Source: RGIG5681 sp034180345
Lineage (GTDB): Bacteria > Bacillota_I > Bacilli_A > Erysipelotrichales > Erysipelotrichaceae
NCBI GenBank assembly: GCA_034180345.1
Contig: JAXFOQ010000040.1
Location: 1-64,000 of the forward strand
Length of the DNA stretch: 64,000 bases
Direction: 5' to 3'
Below are positions 27,626 through 37,312 of this stretch, one piece after another. The notes beneath the pieces are model-generated. The model had not been told where the DNA came from and searched no databases. It saw only the letters and a program-made list of their open reading frames with translations. The translations under genes and the position numbers were made by a program. Numbering within the stretch: the stretch's first letter is position 1; each line of letters begins with the position of its first letter.

Positions 27626-28497
27626 GTTGGAGAACGATTGTTATTAGTGAGTGTGCCAAAATTGATTATAAAATGAATTATTTGGTAATTAGAAAAGACA
27701 ATGAAGTAAATAGAGTTTTTATTAATGAAATTGCTATATTGATTATTGAAAGCACAGCTGTTTCAATGACTTCTTATTTAATGTCCGAACTAATTAAAAA
27801 TAAAGTTAAAATAATTTTTTGTGATGAAAAAAGAAATCCTGAGTCAGAACTTATTTCTTATTATGGCAGTCATGATACCAGCGAAAAAATTAGAAGACAG
27901 ATGCGATGGAATAAAGAACTTAAATCATTGTTATGGTCTGTGATTGTTAGTGAAAAGATTAAGCAACAGATGTTATTTTTGAAAGAATTAAAAAATGATC
28001 GTTATAAACTTTTGGAACAATATACTTATGAAATTGAACAAGGAGATTCAACAAATAGAGAGGCTCATGCAGCTAAAGTATATTTTAATTCTCTTTATGG
28101 CAATGAGTTTAGCAGGGTGGATGATTGTAATATTAATGCAGCTTTAAACTATGGTTATTCTTTGCTTCTGTCTGCATTTAATCGCGAAATAAGTAAAAAT
28201 GGTTATTTGACACAAATTGGTATATTTCACGATAATATGTTCAATCATTTTAATTTATCTTGTGATTTTATGGAACCTTTTAGACCTATTATCGATCGTA
28301 AGGTTTATTCTATGAAACTTGAAAAGTTTGACTCAGAAGAAAAATTGGAGTTAATCGACTTAATTAACTCTAAGGTAAATATTGATTCAAAAAATCATTA
28401 TTTACTTAATGCTATTCAAATATATACAAAAAGTATTTTTGATGCTTTAGATGATAGTGATTTATCGTTAATAAAAATGTATAAGTATGAGTTATAG
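27622..28497 (+). CDS. cas1: CRISPR integrase Cas1 (type II)
   Basis: Cas1 is the metal-dependent integrase that inserts new spacers with Cas2. The 291-residue protein starts MSWRTIVISECAKIDYKMNYLVIR, typical of II-A Cas1. It has the catalytic Glu in REAHAAKVYFNSLYG (about residue 151), a His in IGIFHDNMFNHFNLSCDFMEPFRP (about 208) and the following Asp/Glu-rich region. The 4-bp ATGA overlap with cas9 and the 11-bp overlap with cas2 indicate one operon. Confidence 0.96.
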   Translation: MSWRTIVISECAKIDYKMNYLVIRKDNEVNRVFINEIAILIIESTAVSMTSYLMSELIKNKVKIIFCDEKRNPESELISYYGSHDTSEKIRRQMRWNKELKSLLWSVIVSEKIKQQMLFLKELKNDRYKLLEQYTYEIEQGDSTNREAHAAKVYFNSLYGNEFSRVDDCNINAALNYGYSLLLSAFNREISKNGYLTQIGIFHDNMFNHFNLSCDFMEPFRPIIDRKVYSMKLEKFDSEEKLELIDLINSKVNIDSKNHYLLNAIQIYTKSIFDALDDSDLSLIKMYKYEL

Positions 28498-28807
28498 ATT
28501 TATGAGAGTATTGGTGTTTTTTGATTTGCCGACAACTACAGCCGATGAAAGAAGAGAGTACACGAAGTTTCGTAAATATTTAATTGTTAATGGTTTTATG
28601 ATGCTTCAAGAATCGGTATATAGTAGGCTTGTTCTTAATTATTCTGTTTGCGAGGCTACAATTATGGCTCTTAAAAATAACAGTCCAAATAGTGGCTTGG
28701 TTCAAGTGATTAGTATTACTGAAAAACAATACTCAAGAATGGAGTTTATTGTTGGTAAAGAAAAAAATGATGTTATAAATGATGATAGGAGATTAATAGT
28801 ATTTTGA
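28487..28807 (+). CDS. cas2: CRISPR-associated Cas2
   Basis: Cas2 forms the central dimer of the Cas1-Cas2 spacer-integration complex. The 106-residue protein begins with MRVLVFFDLPTTTADERREYTKFRKYL (from residue 6), with the conserved Asp after the first beta strand, and ends in RLIVF. The start at 28487 overlaps cas1 by 11 bp; the Met six residues in is an alternative. The stop codon overlaps the csn2 TTG start by 4 bp. Confidence 0.96.
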   Translation: MSYRFMRVLVFFDLPTTTADERREYTKFRKYLIVNGFMMLQESVYSRLVLNYSVCEATIMALKNNSPNSGLVQVISITEKQYSRMEFIVGKEKNDVINDDRRLIVF

Positions 28808-29472
28808 ATTTAGTATTTTATGATTGGAATTTGAATATTTCATTTAAGGAAAATATTGTTAATGTTTTGGTAATTGAAAATAAAATTTGTTTTAGAAATA
28901 TTATTGAAGAATTAATTGATAATATTGACGGAGTTAAGGAAAGTATTATTTTGTCAGAAAATGATAAACAATTAAAAATTTCAAAATATGTAGAATTAAT
29001 TGAATCTATCTTCTTTATTAATCTCAATAATACAAAATTTATTAAAAAAGTTATCGAAGAATTAAAAGATGATGCAGTTTCTGAAAACAATTTTTTAAAA
29101 ACAAACGCATTATTATCGTTGGTTGATAAAAATATCGGAGATTTAATTGCTAATAGTCGTTTTAATTTATCTTATGAACCTTGTTCAATAAATAATTTAT
29201 TAAAAAATGCAGAAATTAGATTTGATTATACTTGTGAAACTATTGTTGAAAAAATTATGAATTATTTAGAATTATGCAATAAAGTTTTAGGTATAAAAAT
29301 ATTTATTTTTATAAATATTAAAGATTTATTTACAGAAAAAGAATTTAAAGAGCTTTATAAATTCTGCAATTATATAAAAATAAATTTATTTTTAGTAGAA
29401 AATGAAGAAGGGCCACATTTAGATAGTGAAAAATATTATATTATAGATGAAAATTTGAATGAAATATATTAG
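28804..29472 (+). CDS. csn2: CRISPR adaptation protein Csn2
   Basis: Csn2 is a ring-forming, double-strand end-binding protein needed for spacer acquisition in type II-A systems; its presence defines the subtype. The 222-residue length matches the short (S. pyogenes-like) Csn2 group. Visible traits are the N-terminal LVFYDWNLNISFKENIV, an acidic central helix region and the late FIFINIKDLFTEKEFKELYKFC. The start is a TTG overlapping the cas2 stop (TTGA). It is the last cas gene, 64 bp before the array. Confidence 0.9.
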   Translation: MNLVFYDWNLNISFKENIVNVLVIENKICFRNIIEELIDNIDGVKESIILSENDKQLKISKYVELIESIFFINLNNTKFIKKVIEELKDDAVSENNFLKTNALLSLVDKNIGDLIANSRFNLSYEPCSINNLLKNAEIRFDYTCETIVEKIMNYLELCNKVLGIKIFIFINIKDLFTEKEFKELYKFCNYIKINLFLVENEEGPHLDSEKYYIIDENLNEIY

Positions 29473-29536
29473 AATATGAGTATATATGATCCTTGTGTGT
29501 ATCGTTTCACATTTTAACTACATACTATGATTTGAG
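29473..29536 (+). promoter_or_regulatory. CRISPR leader with ATTTGAG anchoring sequence
   Basis: The 64 bases between csn2 and the first repeat are AT-rich and end in ATTTGAG (29530-29536), directly against repeat 1. This heptamer is the known leader-anchoring sequence of type II-A loci, which directs polarised spacer insertion. New spacers should therefore enter at this end. Confidence 0.8.
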
Positions 29537-30232
29537 GTTTGAGAGTTGTGTAGTTTATTAGGGATCAAAAACTAATACCTCCTGACAGTATAAGTAAAGA
29601 TAGTTTGAGAGTTGTGTAGTTTATTAGGGATCAAAAACAAAAATAAATGCACTATGACGCTAACCTTTGTTTGAGAGTTGTGTAGTTTATTAGGGATCAA
29701 AAACATAACCACTTTGATAGTAAGGCTCTTGATAGTTTGAGAGTTGTGTAGTTTATTAGGGATCAAAAACACAAAATAATTGAATTTGTCTTTATTATTT
29801 GTTTGAGAGTTGTGTAGTTTATTAGGGATCAAAAACTAATGCACAGCTCCACGCTTTTGATACTCAGTTTGAGAGTTGTGTAGTTTATTAGGGATCAAAA
29901 ACCAGATAAGAATTATAAAGTAGATGACCGCAGTTTGAGAGTTGTGTAGTTTATTAGGGATCAAAAACTTTGAATCCGCAGTTAAATCATCTTCCCACGT
30001 TTGAGAGTTGTGTAGTTTATTAGGGATCAAAAACCCATTTACTAATGGTCGGAGTGGCTCTACTGTTTGAGAGTTGTGTAGTTTATTAGGGATCAAAAAC
30101 CCAGCTTATGACGCACTATATATCGAATTAGTTTGAGAGTTGTGTAGTTTATTAGTGATCAAAAACGTATTAAACAAAAGATTTTTGATAGCTTTTGTTT
30201 GAGAGTTGTGGGTTTGTGATCTGATAGGGATA
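29537..30232 (+). CRISPR. Type II-A CRISPR array, 11 repeats and 10 spacers
   Basis: A 36-bp repeat beginning GTTTGAGAGTTGTGTAG and ending GGGATCAAAAAC recurs with a strict 66-bp period at 29537, 29603, 29669, 29735, 29801, 29867, 29933, 29999, 30065, 30131 and 30197, so all ten spacers are 30 bp. Repeats 1-9 are identical. Repeat 10 has one change (GGGATC to GTGATC). Repeat 11 keeps only the first 14 bases and then degenerates, marking the distal, oldest end. Orientation follows the GTTT start, the leader and tracrRNA complementarity. Spacers are all different; their targets cannot be told from the window. Confidence 0.99.
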
Positions 30233-30344
30233 CTTATAAGTTTTTTAATTTTTCAAAGGTTTTATAATGAATGAAATTACATTTATGATACAACATAGTC
30301 TATGAAGTAAGATATTTGGAAATTTAAATAAAGAGGATAAAGAA

Positions 30345-31388
30345 ATGGATAAAAAAGATGAAATGATGATTGTAAATCATGAATCCCTTGTAAAAAAGAT
30401 TTATATTATTAGGGGACAAAAGGTGATGCTTGACTTTGAATTAGCCGAAATCTATGGATATGAAACAAAGGCTTTTAATCAGCAAGTAAAAAGGAATATT
30501 GAAAAATTTGATGAAGACTTTATGTTCCGATTAACCGACGAAGAAGTATCTGAACTTTCAAGGTCACAAAATGTGACCTTGAACAAGAGTGCAGGAAGAG
30601 GTAGTAATATTAAGTACAATCCTCATGCCTTTACCGAGCAGGGAATCTATATGCTGATGACAGTTCTCAAAGGAGAGCTTGCGGTCAAGCAGAGTAAAGC
30701 TCTGATTCGTACCTTTAAGAAGATGAAAGACTATATCGTAGAAAATCAAGGGTTGATTGGGAAAAGAGAGTTTTTGCAGCTTTCGATGCAGATTACAAGC
30801 AATGTCGTGGAAATGCAGGATTTAAGACGAGATTTAAGAGATGTGGAAGATCAGGTGGCGGAAGTGATGGACACCTTAAATAATGTGGTGCATAAATCCG
30901 AACTGTCTGATTTGATCCTTGATCTCAGCAATCCGCAACTCAAATACGGATTTTTACTCTTGAACGGACAACCGATTGAAGCAAATCTTGCTTATAAGGA
31001 CATTTACAGCATAGCGAAAAAGAGTATCTATATCGTCGATAACTACATCGGAGTGAAAACTTTGGTCTTGCTAAAAGATGTCCCTTCATCGGTAGAGGTC
31101 ATTATATTCAGCGATAACATCGGCAAAGGACTTCATACCCTTGAATATCAGGACTTCTGTCAAGAATATCCGTTTAGAAAGATAAGATTCCAAAAATCCG
31201 GTGGAGAGTTTCATGACAGATACATTTTTATCGACTGGAATACCGAACATCAACGAATCTATCATTGTGGAGCGTCCTCCAAAGATGCAGGACAAAGAAT
31301 CACAAGCATAACAGAAGTGGTCGATCAGATGATTTATACCGACCTTATCAATAATCTCTTGAAAAATCCGGTGTTGCAGTTAAAATAG
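30345..31388 (+). CDS. ORF6N-domain protein with C-terminal PLD-like region
   Basis: A 347-residue protein in two parts. Residues 10-110 are an ORF6N domain (IRGQKVMLDFELAEIYGYETKAF, then NPHAFTEQGIYMLM), a phage-type DNA-binding module related to KilA-N and Bro. A middle helical linker follows. The C-terminal 150 residues contain FHDRYIFID (about 288) and GASSKDAGQRI (about 309), an arrangement like the HxK/D half-sites of phospholipase-D-like nucleases; activity is inferred. GAGGATAAAG precedes the ATG. Codon use is clearly richer in G and C than in the flanking genes, which indicates recent acquisition, probably from a phage or another mobile element. Confidence 0.82.
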   Translation: MDKKDEMMIVNHESLVKKIYIIRGQKVMLDFELAEIYGYETKAFNQQVKRNIEKFDEDFMFRLTDEEVSELSRSQNVTLNKSAGRGSNIKYNPHAFTEQGIYMLMTVLKGELAVKQSKALIRTFKKMKDYIVENQGLIGKREFLQLSMQITSNVVEMQDLRRDLRDVEDQVAEVMDTLNNVVHKSELSDLILDLSNPQLKYGFLLLNGQPIEANLAYKDIYSIAKKSIYIVDNYIGVKTLVLLKDVPSSVEVIIFSDNIGKGLHTLEYQDFCQEYPFRKIRFQKSGGEFHDRYIFIDWNTEHQRIYHCGASSKDAGQRITSITEVVDQMIYTDLINNLLKNPVLQLK

Positions 31389-31583
31389 AAGTGGAAAATG
31401 GGTTGAAAATTTTAAAAAATATGTATCCAATCCTTGACACAAGGGTGGAAAATAAAATAGTAAATATTTTTAAGAAGGCTTATTTAGTATCGTAAAAGTG
31501 CATTTTTTATCGAGCAATTAATTTTGGCATCTAAATTTATTTTTATTAAAGTGATACAATATATATGGAAATATGGGGTAGAT

Positions 31584-34325
31584 ATGAACACTGAAAATAA
31601 TATGATTATCATTAAAGGTGAAATAAAAACTTCTGATGTAAAATCGTGTAAATATGATGGTAATATTAATAAATGGACTGTAAAATTTAATAATGAAAAA
31701 CCATATTTTTATGAATTTCATAATTTAGAAAAATTAATCAAACCAAAAGTTTTAAATAAAAATATGTATCGTATAAAAAATAAAGGTGTGGAATTATTCG
31801 ATATTAAAGATATACGCGTTTTTGAGGGTAAAAATGACAAATATTGGCATATTTGTTTTGATAACGGAAGTAAAAAAGATTATCGTGAGAAAGAATTAGA
31901 AATATTTGAATCAGTTTTAAATGAAAAAGAATCTTCAAATGTATTTGAATACATAAAACAAATTGCGGAATTAAATGAAATTGTAAATGATTTAACTGGT
32001 GAAAAAATATTAATTAAAAAATATAATAATTTAACATTTTTAAGTAACGATGTAGTTTTGTCAAAATATTTGAACCCTACCTTATTGAAAAATAGAAAGT
32101 CAAATATAGATTATAAACCAATTTTTCCTTTTGGATGTAATAATAGTCAATACACCGCAGTGAAAAGTGCTATGGAGAATCAAATTAGTGTTATTCAGGG
32201 ACCTCCTGGAACAGGAAAAACACAAACAATATTAAATATTATTGCCAATATATTGATACAAGATAAAACAGTTCAGATAGTTTCTAATAATAATTCTGCT
32301 ACTGCAAACATTTATGATAAATTATCTTCTAATAAATATGGTTTAGGCTTTATTGTTGCAATTTTAGGCAATGAGAATAATAAAAAAATCTTTATAGAAC
32401 AACAAAATAAAAATTATCCTGATTTTTCTACTTGGAAAATAGAAAAAGATTTAATTGAGGAATTACAAAAATCAGTTCCAGAGCAATTCATAAAATTAAA
32501 AGAAATTTTTGATAAGCAAGAAAAATTAGCATATTTAAAACAGGAATTTTCACAATTAAGTACAGAACAGGAATATTTTAATCAATATTCTAATAATTCA
32601 GATGTAAATTTTGAAAAAATAAAATTTAAGAAAAATTTGCATTCAAATTCTGTAATGAAATTACTACAAGAGTGTCAATCGATTTCAGAAAATAAAAAAA
32701 CAATAGGATTTTTATTTAAAGTAAAATCTTTTTTTACATGCGGAATAAAAGACCGCAGTATATATAATCAAGATATTTCAAATATAATTATTGTATTTCA
32801 ATATATGTATTATTATGCAAAAAATAATGAATTATTGTCAGAAATTGATGTTCTTGAAAAATATTTGGATAATGCCGATGGAACTTTACTTGATAATTTA
32901 TGCGAAGAGTCAATGAAAATATTAAAGGACAAACTCGTGAGAAAATATGAAGTTAATGATAGTCGCAAAATATTTAATGAAGATAGTTTTCGGGAAGAAT
33001 CTAATAAGATTTTAGAAGAATATCCCGTTATATTAAGTACAACATTCTCATCGACAAATAGTTTAAATTCTCATATTATATATGATTATTTAATTATTGA
33101 TGAAGCATCACAAGTGGATATAGCTACAGGTGCATTAGCTCTTTCTTGTGCAAAAAATGTTGTTATTGTAGGCGATACTAAACAATTGCCAAATATTGTT
33201 AATAATGATGTGAAATCTAAGGCAAATGCAATATTTGATAGTTTTAATCTCAATGAAGGGTATAGATATACAAAAAGTTTTTTACAGTCTGTTATTGATG
33301 TATTTTCAGATTCAAAGATACCAAAAACATTATTAAGAGAACATTATAGATGTCATCCGAAAATAATTAATTTTTGCAATCAAAAATTTTATAATGGCGA
33401 TTTAGTTATAATGACAAAAGACAAAGGTGAAAAAGATGTTTTATCAGTAATTAAAACTGCGGTTGGTAATCATGTGCGCGATAATTATAGTCAGCGTCAA
33501 ATAGATGTAATTAAACAAGAAGTACTCGCAAAATATAATTTAGATATGGATAAAACAGGAATTATAACACCATATAGAAATCAAGTTAATGCCTTGCATA
33601 ATGACATTGAGAATGTAAATGCTGATACAGTGCACAAATTTCAAGGAAAAGAAAAAGATAATATTATTATATCGACAGTAGATGATGAGATAACAGATTT
33701 TGTAGATGATCCATTTTTAATTAATGTGGCCGTATCTAGGGCTAAAAATAAATTGATATTAGTTACAACTGGAAATGAACAAAATAAAGAACGGAATATA
33801 ACGGATTTAATTGACTATATTAAGTATAATAATTTTGAGGTTAAAGATAGTAATGTTTATTCAATTTTTGATTATTTATATAAACAATATGATAAAAAAA
33901 GAATTTTATATTTAAAAAAACATAAAAAAATATCTGAATATGATTCAGAAAACTTAATGTATTTGCTAATTGAAGAAATTATTGCGGATAGTAGATATAG
34001 TGATTTAGATGTAGTTTATCATTATCCATTGAAAATGTTGATTCAGAATACGGCATTATTAAATGAAGAAGAATATAAATATGCTATGAATCCATTAACA
34101 CATTTAGATTTTTTGATATATAACAAAATTGGTAAAAAACCAGTTTTAGCAATTGAGGTTGATGGATACAGGTATCATGAAGAATATACAGTGCAATCTT
34201 CACGCGATTTATTAAAAGATCATTTGCTAGAATTATATGATATTCCACTACTAAGATTTAAGACAAATGGTAGCAAAGAAAAAGAAATAATTATTGATAT
34301 GTTAGAAAAGATAATTTCATCATAA
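31584..34325 (+). CDS. Superfamily 1 (Upf1/DNA2-like) helicase with C-terminal DUF2726-like domain
   Basis: About 913 residues. An N-terminal unknown region (1-190) is followed by a split SF1 helicase core: Walker A QGPPGTGKTQT (about 205), a 250-residue insertion, DEASQ (about 505), GDTKQLPNI, LREHYRCHP, VHKFQGKEKDNII and NVAVSRAKNKL. The C-terminus (FLIYNKIGKKPVLAIEVDGYRYHE, then RDLLKDHLLELYDIPLLRFKT) matches the DUF2726/restriction-endonuclease-like fold, where AIEVDG would hold acidic catalytic residues. The ATG at 31584 has GGGGTA upstream; a TTG 20 codons earlier is less likely. Helicase-nuclease fusions of this kind occur in anti-phage systems, and the CRISPR locus next door supports that. 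No partner gene is seen. Confidence 0.85.
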   Translation: MNTENNMIIIKGEIKTSDVKSCKYDGNINKWTVKFNNEKPYFYEFHNLEKLIKPKVLNKNMYRIKNKGVELFDIKDIRVFEGKNDKYWHICFDNGSKKDYREKELEIFESVLNEKESSNVFEYIKQIAELNEIVNDLTGEKILIKKYNNLTFLSNDVVLSKYLNPTLLKNRKSNIDYKPIFPFGCNNSQYTAVKSAMENQISVIQGPPGTGKTQTILNIIANILIQDKTVQIVSNNNSATANIYDKLSSNKYGLGFIVAILGNENNKKIFIEQQNKNYPDFSTWKIEKDLIEELQKSVPEQFIKLKEIFDKQEKLAYLKQEFSQLSTEQEYFNQYSNNSDVNFEKIKFKKNLHSNSVMKLLQECQSISENKKTIGFLFKVKSFFTCGIKDRSIYNQDISNIIIVFQYMYYYAKNNELLSEIDVLEKYLDNADGTLLDNLCEESMKILKDKLVRKYEVNDSRKIFNEDSFREESNKILEEYPVILSTTFSSTNSLNSHIIYDYLIIDEASQVDIATGALALSCAKNVVIVGDTKQLPNIVNNDVKSKANAIFDSFNLNEGYRYTKSFLQSVIDVFSDSKIPKTLLREHYRCHPKIINFCNQKFYNGDLVIMTKDKGEKDVLSVIKTAVGNHVRDNYSQRQIDVIKQEVLAKYNLDMDKTGIITPYRNQVNALHNDIENVNADTVHKFQGKEKDNIIISTVDDEITDFVDDPFLINVAVSRAKNKLILVTTGNEQNKERNITDLIDYIKYNNFEVKDSNVYSIFDYLYKQYDKKRILYLKKHKKISEYDSENLMYLLIEEIIADSRYSDLDVVYHYPLKMLIQNTALLNEEEYKYAMNPLTHLDFLIYNKIGKKPVLAIEVDGYRYHEEYTVQSSRDLLKDHLLELYDIPLLRFKTNGSKEKEIIIDMLEKIISS

Positions 34326-34363
34326 TGTTTAATATATTTTTAGCTATATAATACTTGATAATC

Positions 34364-34390
34364 AACGAAAGTTGGCTTTTCGTTATTTTC
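34364..34390 (+). terminator. Terminator after the helicase gene
   Basis: AACGAAA (34364-34370) pairs with TTTCGTT (34378-34384), followed by ATTTTC. Confidence 0.65.
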
Positions 34391-34482
34391 AATTTATTGT
34401 ATAAAAATAATTTTATTATCGCAAAGCATCAACGCTAAGAATATTTATAAATTTTTAGAAAAAACTTAAAATTATACACAAT

Positions 34483-34559
34483 AAAAAGATGATTATTTGT
34501 AAAATTAATCTTGAAAGTTATGTTATAACTTAAGAAACAGTTACATTAATCATCTTTTT
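34483..34559 (-). terminator. Terminator of the zwf operon
   Basis: AAAAAGATGATTA (34483-34495) pairs with TAATCATCTTTTT (34547-34559). The loop holds a second hairpin AAGTTAT/ATAACTT (34515-34531). Placed right behind the zwf stop; flanking A and T runs make it bidirectional. Confidence 0.75.
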
Positions 34560-34563
34560 AAAT

Positions 34564-35943
34564 TTATTTATCATTTATATTTTGAATTAAATTATTAAAT
34601 TCAATAGGTCCATCTTCACCTTGTTTATAATTATATAAGGGAAGATTGTTGTTTTTATGCAAATCTTTAAGTTCTTGAATATACTTCCAACTTAATTCAA
34701 TTTGTTCCCATTTAGTAAACCAAGTATCATCATTATTTATACAAGCGCAAAGCATTCTTTCGTACGCCTCAGGGGTATTTAATTTAAATTCTAAATTACA
34801 ATTTTGGCAAAATTCCATATGTGTTTTAGTGATACTATCTTCCCCAGGTGTTTTGATATTAAATTCTAAGTGTACGGCTTCGGTTGGTTGAATTTTGATT
34901 ACTAAGATATTTGAAGGTATATCATTGTTATTTTTCTTAAAAACAATCGCCACCTCAATTTCTCTTCTGCTACATTTTTTACCAGTTTTGATAAAAAAGG
35001 GAACACCCTGCCATCTAGGATTATCAATAAATAATTTTAATCCAGCAAATGTTTCGGTATGAGAATCAGGATTAACCTTATCCTCTTTTTGATACCCCTC
35101 ATATTGTCCAATAACCAAAGTATCTTGAATATTTATTTTATCAGTTGCTCTTAGAGCGTTAAATACCTTTAGTTGTTCATAAGGAAGTGGATTATTTGGG
35201 TTATCTAAGGCCACAATTGAAAGTATCTGTAAGAGATGGTTTTGAACCATATCCTTAAGTGCTCCAGCCCGATCATAATAGTTACCACGAGTTTCAATAC
35301 CGACAGTTTCCAGCGCACTGATATGCACACTTTCAATATTTTCATTTGACCAAACATTTGAAAAGATCGGATTACTTTCCCTAATGGTTAAAATATTTCT
35401 AATCATCTCTTTGCCTAAGTAATGATCAATACGATAAATATTATTCTCCCCAAAGGCTTCATCGAGATATTTATTTAATTTTTTAGCTTCATTCAAAGAG
35501 GCTCCAAAAGGTTTTTCCAAGATGATTTTAGGATTTTTAATATTATTGATGGTTTGAATACCCTTGCTTATTATTTCGAAAAATTCAGGGGCCACCGCAT
35601 AATAAATTAAATTATTATTATAGTTATTATCTTTAAGATAATGATTAAATAATTTATATTCATCAATATTGTTAAAGTCCATCTTATAATAATCAATATG
35701 TTTAAATAGGGCTTGTATCATTGTTTCATCAATTTTTGTTCGGGAGAATTTTTTAATCCATTCGATAATTATTTGATGATAATCTTCATTGTGGTAATCT
35801 CTCCTACCAATGGCGATAATTTTAAATGAATCACCTAGAAGCTTTCGGGAATACAGGTCATATATAGCTGGTAATAATTTACGATAAGCCAGATCACCAG
35901 TACCCCCAAAAATAGTAATTGAAATATTATTGTTCATCATCAT
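34564..35943 (-). CDS. zwf: Glucose-6-phosphate 1-dehydrogenase
   Basis: Catalyses NADP+-dependent oxidation of glucose-6-phosphate to 6-phosphogluconolactone, the entry of the oxidative pentose-phosphate pathway. About 459 residues. Seen: the nucleotide-binding ITIFGGTGDLAYRKL, ILEKPFG, and the active-site RIDHYLGKEMIRNI with catalytic His and substrate-binding Lys. Three ATGs in a row (35943, 35940, 35937) within the last codons of gnd are possible starts, giving a 17-bp or slightly shorter overlap. It is the third gene of the lactonase-gnd-zwf operon. Confidence 0.97.
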   Translation of the reverse strand: MMMNNNISITIFGGTGDLAYRKLLPAIYDLYSRKLLGDSFKIIAIGRRDYHNEDYHQIIIEWIKKFSRTKIDETMIQALFKHIDYYKMDFNNIDEYKLFNHYLKDNNYNNNLIYYAVAPEFFEIISKGIQTINNIKNPKIILEKPFGASLNEAKKLNKYLDEAFGENNIYRIDHYLGKEMIRNILTIRESNPIFSNVWSNENIESVHISALETVGIETRGNYYDRAGALKDMVQNHLLQILSIVALDNPNNPLPYEQLKVFNALRATDKINIQDTLVIGQYEGYQKEDKVNPDSHTETFAGLKLFIDNPRWQGVPFFIKTGKKCSRREIEVAIVFKKNNNDIPSNILVIKIQPTEAVHLEFNIKTPGEDSITKTHMEFCQNCNLEFKLNTPEAYERMLCACINNDDTWFTKWEQIELSWKYIQELKDLHKNNNLPLYNYKQGEDGPIEFNNLIQNINDK

Positions 35944-37312
35944 TCCAGTTATGGTGTTCAAAACCATTGCGATCTATTCTTTGATAGGTGTGGGCCCCGA
36001 AATAATCTCTTTGAGCTTGAATGATGTTGGCTCCAAGTAAATCTGTTGATAATTGATTTAAGTAAAGTAGTGCATTGGTAAATACTGGTAGTGGAAGATT
36101 GGTTCCAAGACCTTTTAAAACAATATTTTTTAATGCTTGATGATTATTCTTAATCTGATCAACAAAAACATCATTAAGCAATAAATTATCAGAACTATGG
36201 TCATAGGCGTTCATGATTTTTTGTAATAACTTGGCTTGGATGATACAACCAGCTCTAAATATCGCAGCGATATTCTTATAGTTTAAATTCCAATTATATT
36301 TATCAGAGGCATCGTGGTATAATCCAAAACCTTGAATAAAGGCTAGGCTTTTAGCTAAAAGATAGGCTTGATGAACATCTTCTAGATCAACATCAAGATG
36401 ATTATTATCATTGATGATATTATGGAGCTTTTCTCTTAGATTTGTATTATTAGACATAATTCTTGCCTGATAAGCAGCAGTTAATAGCGAAGCGTTGTAT
36501 TCTTGGGCTAGGGCTTCAATGCTTGTCCATCGGCCTGTGCCCTTGTTTCCCGCAACATCTAAGATCATATCTACCAGATCATTATCGCTATGTTCATCTT
36601 TTTCTTTTAAGACGATTGATGTTATTTCAACAAGATAACTATTGGCTTCACCTTGGTTCCAATTATCCAATATTTCCGCAATTTCACGGTTAGAATATTT
36701 GCCCATTTTTTTAAGAATTAGATAAGTTTCAGCCAGTAATTGCATATCGGCATATTCGATCCCATTATGAACCATTTTTACATAGTGGCCACTACCACCT
36801 TCTCCAATGTATGTGCAGCAGGGATCATTATGATATTTGGCAGATATAGCTTCTAATATCGGAGAAATTTCTTGATATGCCTTTGCATCACCAGATGGCA
36901 TGATGCTAGGACCTTTTAAAGCCCCTTCTTCACCCCCTGATACCCCAACACCAAAGTAATGAATATTCATTTTAGCCAGTTCGGTACTTCTTCTTTCGGT
37001 ATCCTTAAAAAATGAGTTGCCACCATCCATAATAATATCTCCTGGCTCTAAAAGTTTGACTAGCCTTTCAACAACAGCATTAACAGCCTTGCCCGCAGAA
37101 ACCATTAAGAAGATTTTACGCGGTTTTTCCAATGAATTGACAAAGTCTTCAATGTGCTCATAGCCTTGAAAATTATCAATATTCATCTTGATAAGTTTTT
37201 TTGTACTTTCATATGTACGATTATAACCACTAACTTTAAAGTTGTGATTTAACATATTTAGGGCAATGTTTCTTCCCATTACGCCTAAGCCGATTACACC
37301 GATTTGATTCAT
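35927..37312 (-). CDS. gnd: 6-phosphogluconate dehydrogenase (decarboxylating)
   Basis: Oxidatively decarboxylates 6-phosphogluconate to ribulose-5-phosphate. The 461-residue protein carries the NADP-binding GVIGLGVMGRNIALNM, the GVGVSGGEEGALKGPSIMPSG substrate loop, catalytic Lys in HYVKMVHNGIEY, and the C-terminal GFEHHNWN variant of the usual tail. It overlaps the lactonase gene by 4 bp and zwf by up to 17 bp, so all three enzymes of the oxidative branch are translationally linked. Confidence 0.97.
   Translation of the reverse strand: MNQIGVIGLGVMGRNIALNMLNHNFKVSGYNRTYESTKKLIKMNIDNFQGYEHIEDFVNSLEKPRKIFLMVSAGKAVNAVVERLVKLLEPGDIIMDGGNSFFKDTERRSTELAKMNIHYFGVGVSGGEEGALKGPSIMPSGDAKAYQEISPILEAISAKYHNDPCCTYIGEGGSGHYVKMVHNGIEYADMQLLAETYLILKKMGKYSNREIAEILDNWNQGEANSYLVEITSIVLKEKDEHSDNDLVDMILDVAGNKGTGRWTSIEALAQEYNASLLTAAYQARIMSNNTNLREKLHNIINDNNHLDVDLEDVHQAYLLAKSLAFIQGFGLYHDASDKYNWNLNYKNIAAIFRAGCIIQAKLLQKIMNAYDHSSDNLLLNDVFVDQIKNNHQALKNIVLKGLGTNLPLPVFTNALLYLNQLSTDLLGANIIQAQRDYFGAHTYQRIDRNGFEHHNWNDDEQ

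Noticed and set aside
29572..30096. Two 86-codon minus-strand open frames made of a repeated IPNKLHNSQT peptide
   Set aside because: They are translations of the CRISPR repeat in antisense; the 66-bp period is a multiple of three, so the frame stays open. No start signal or conservation supports a protein.
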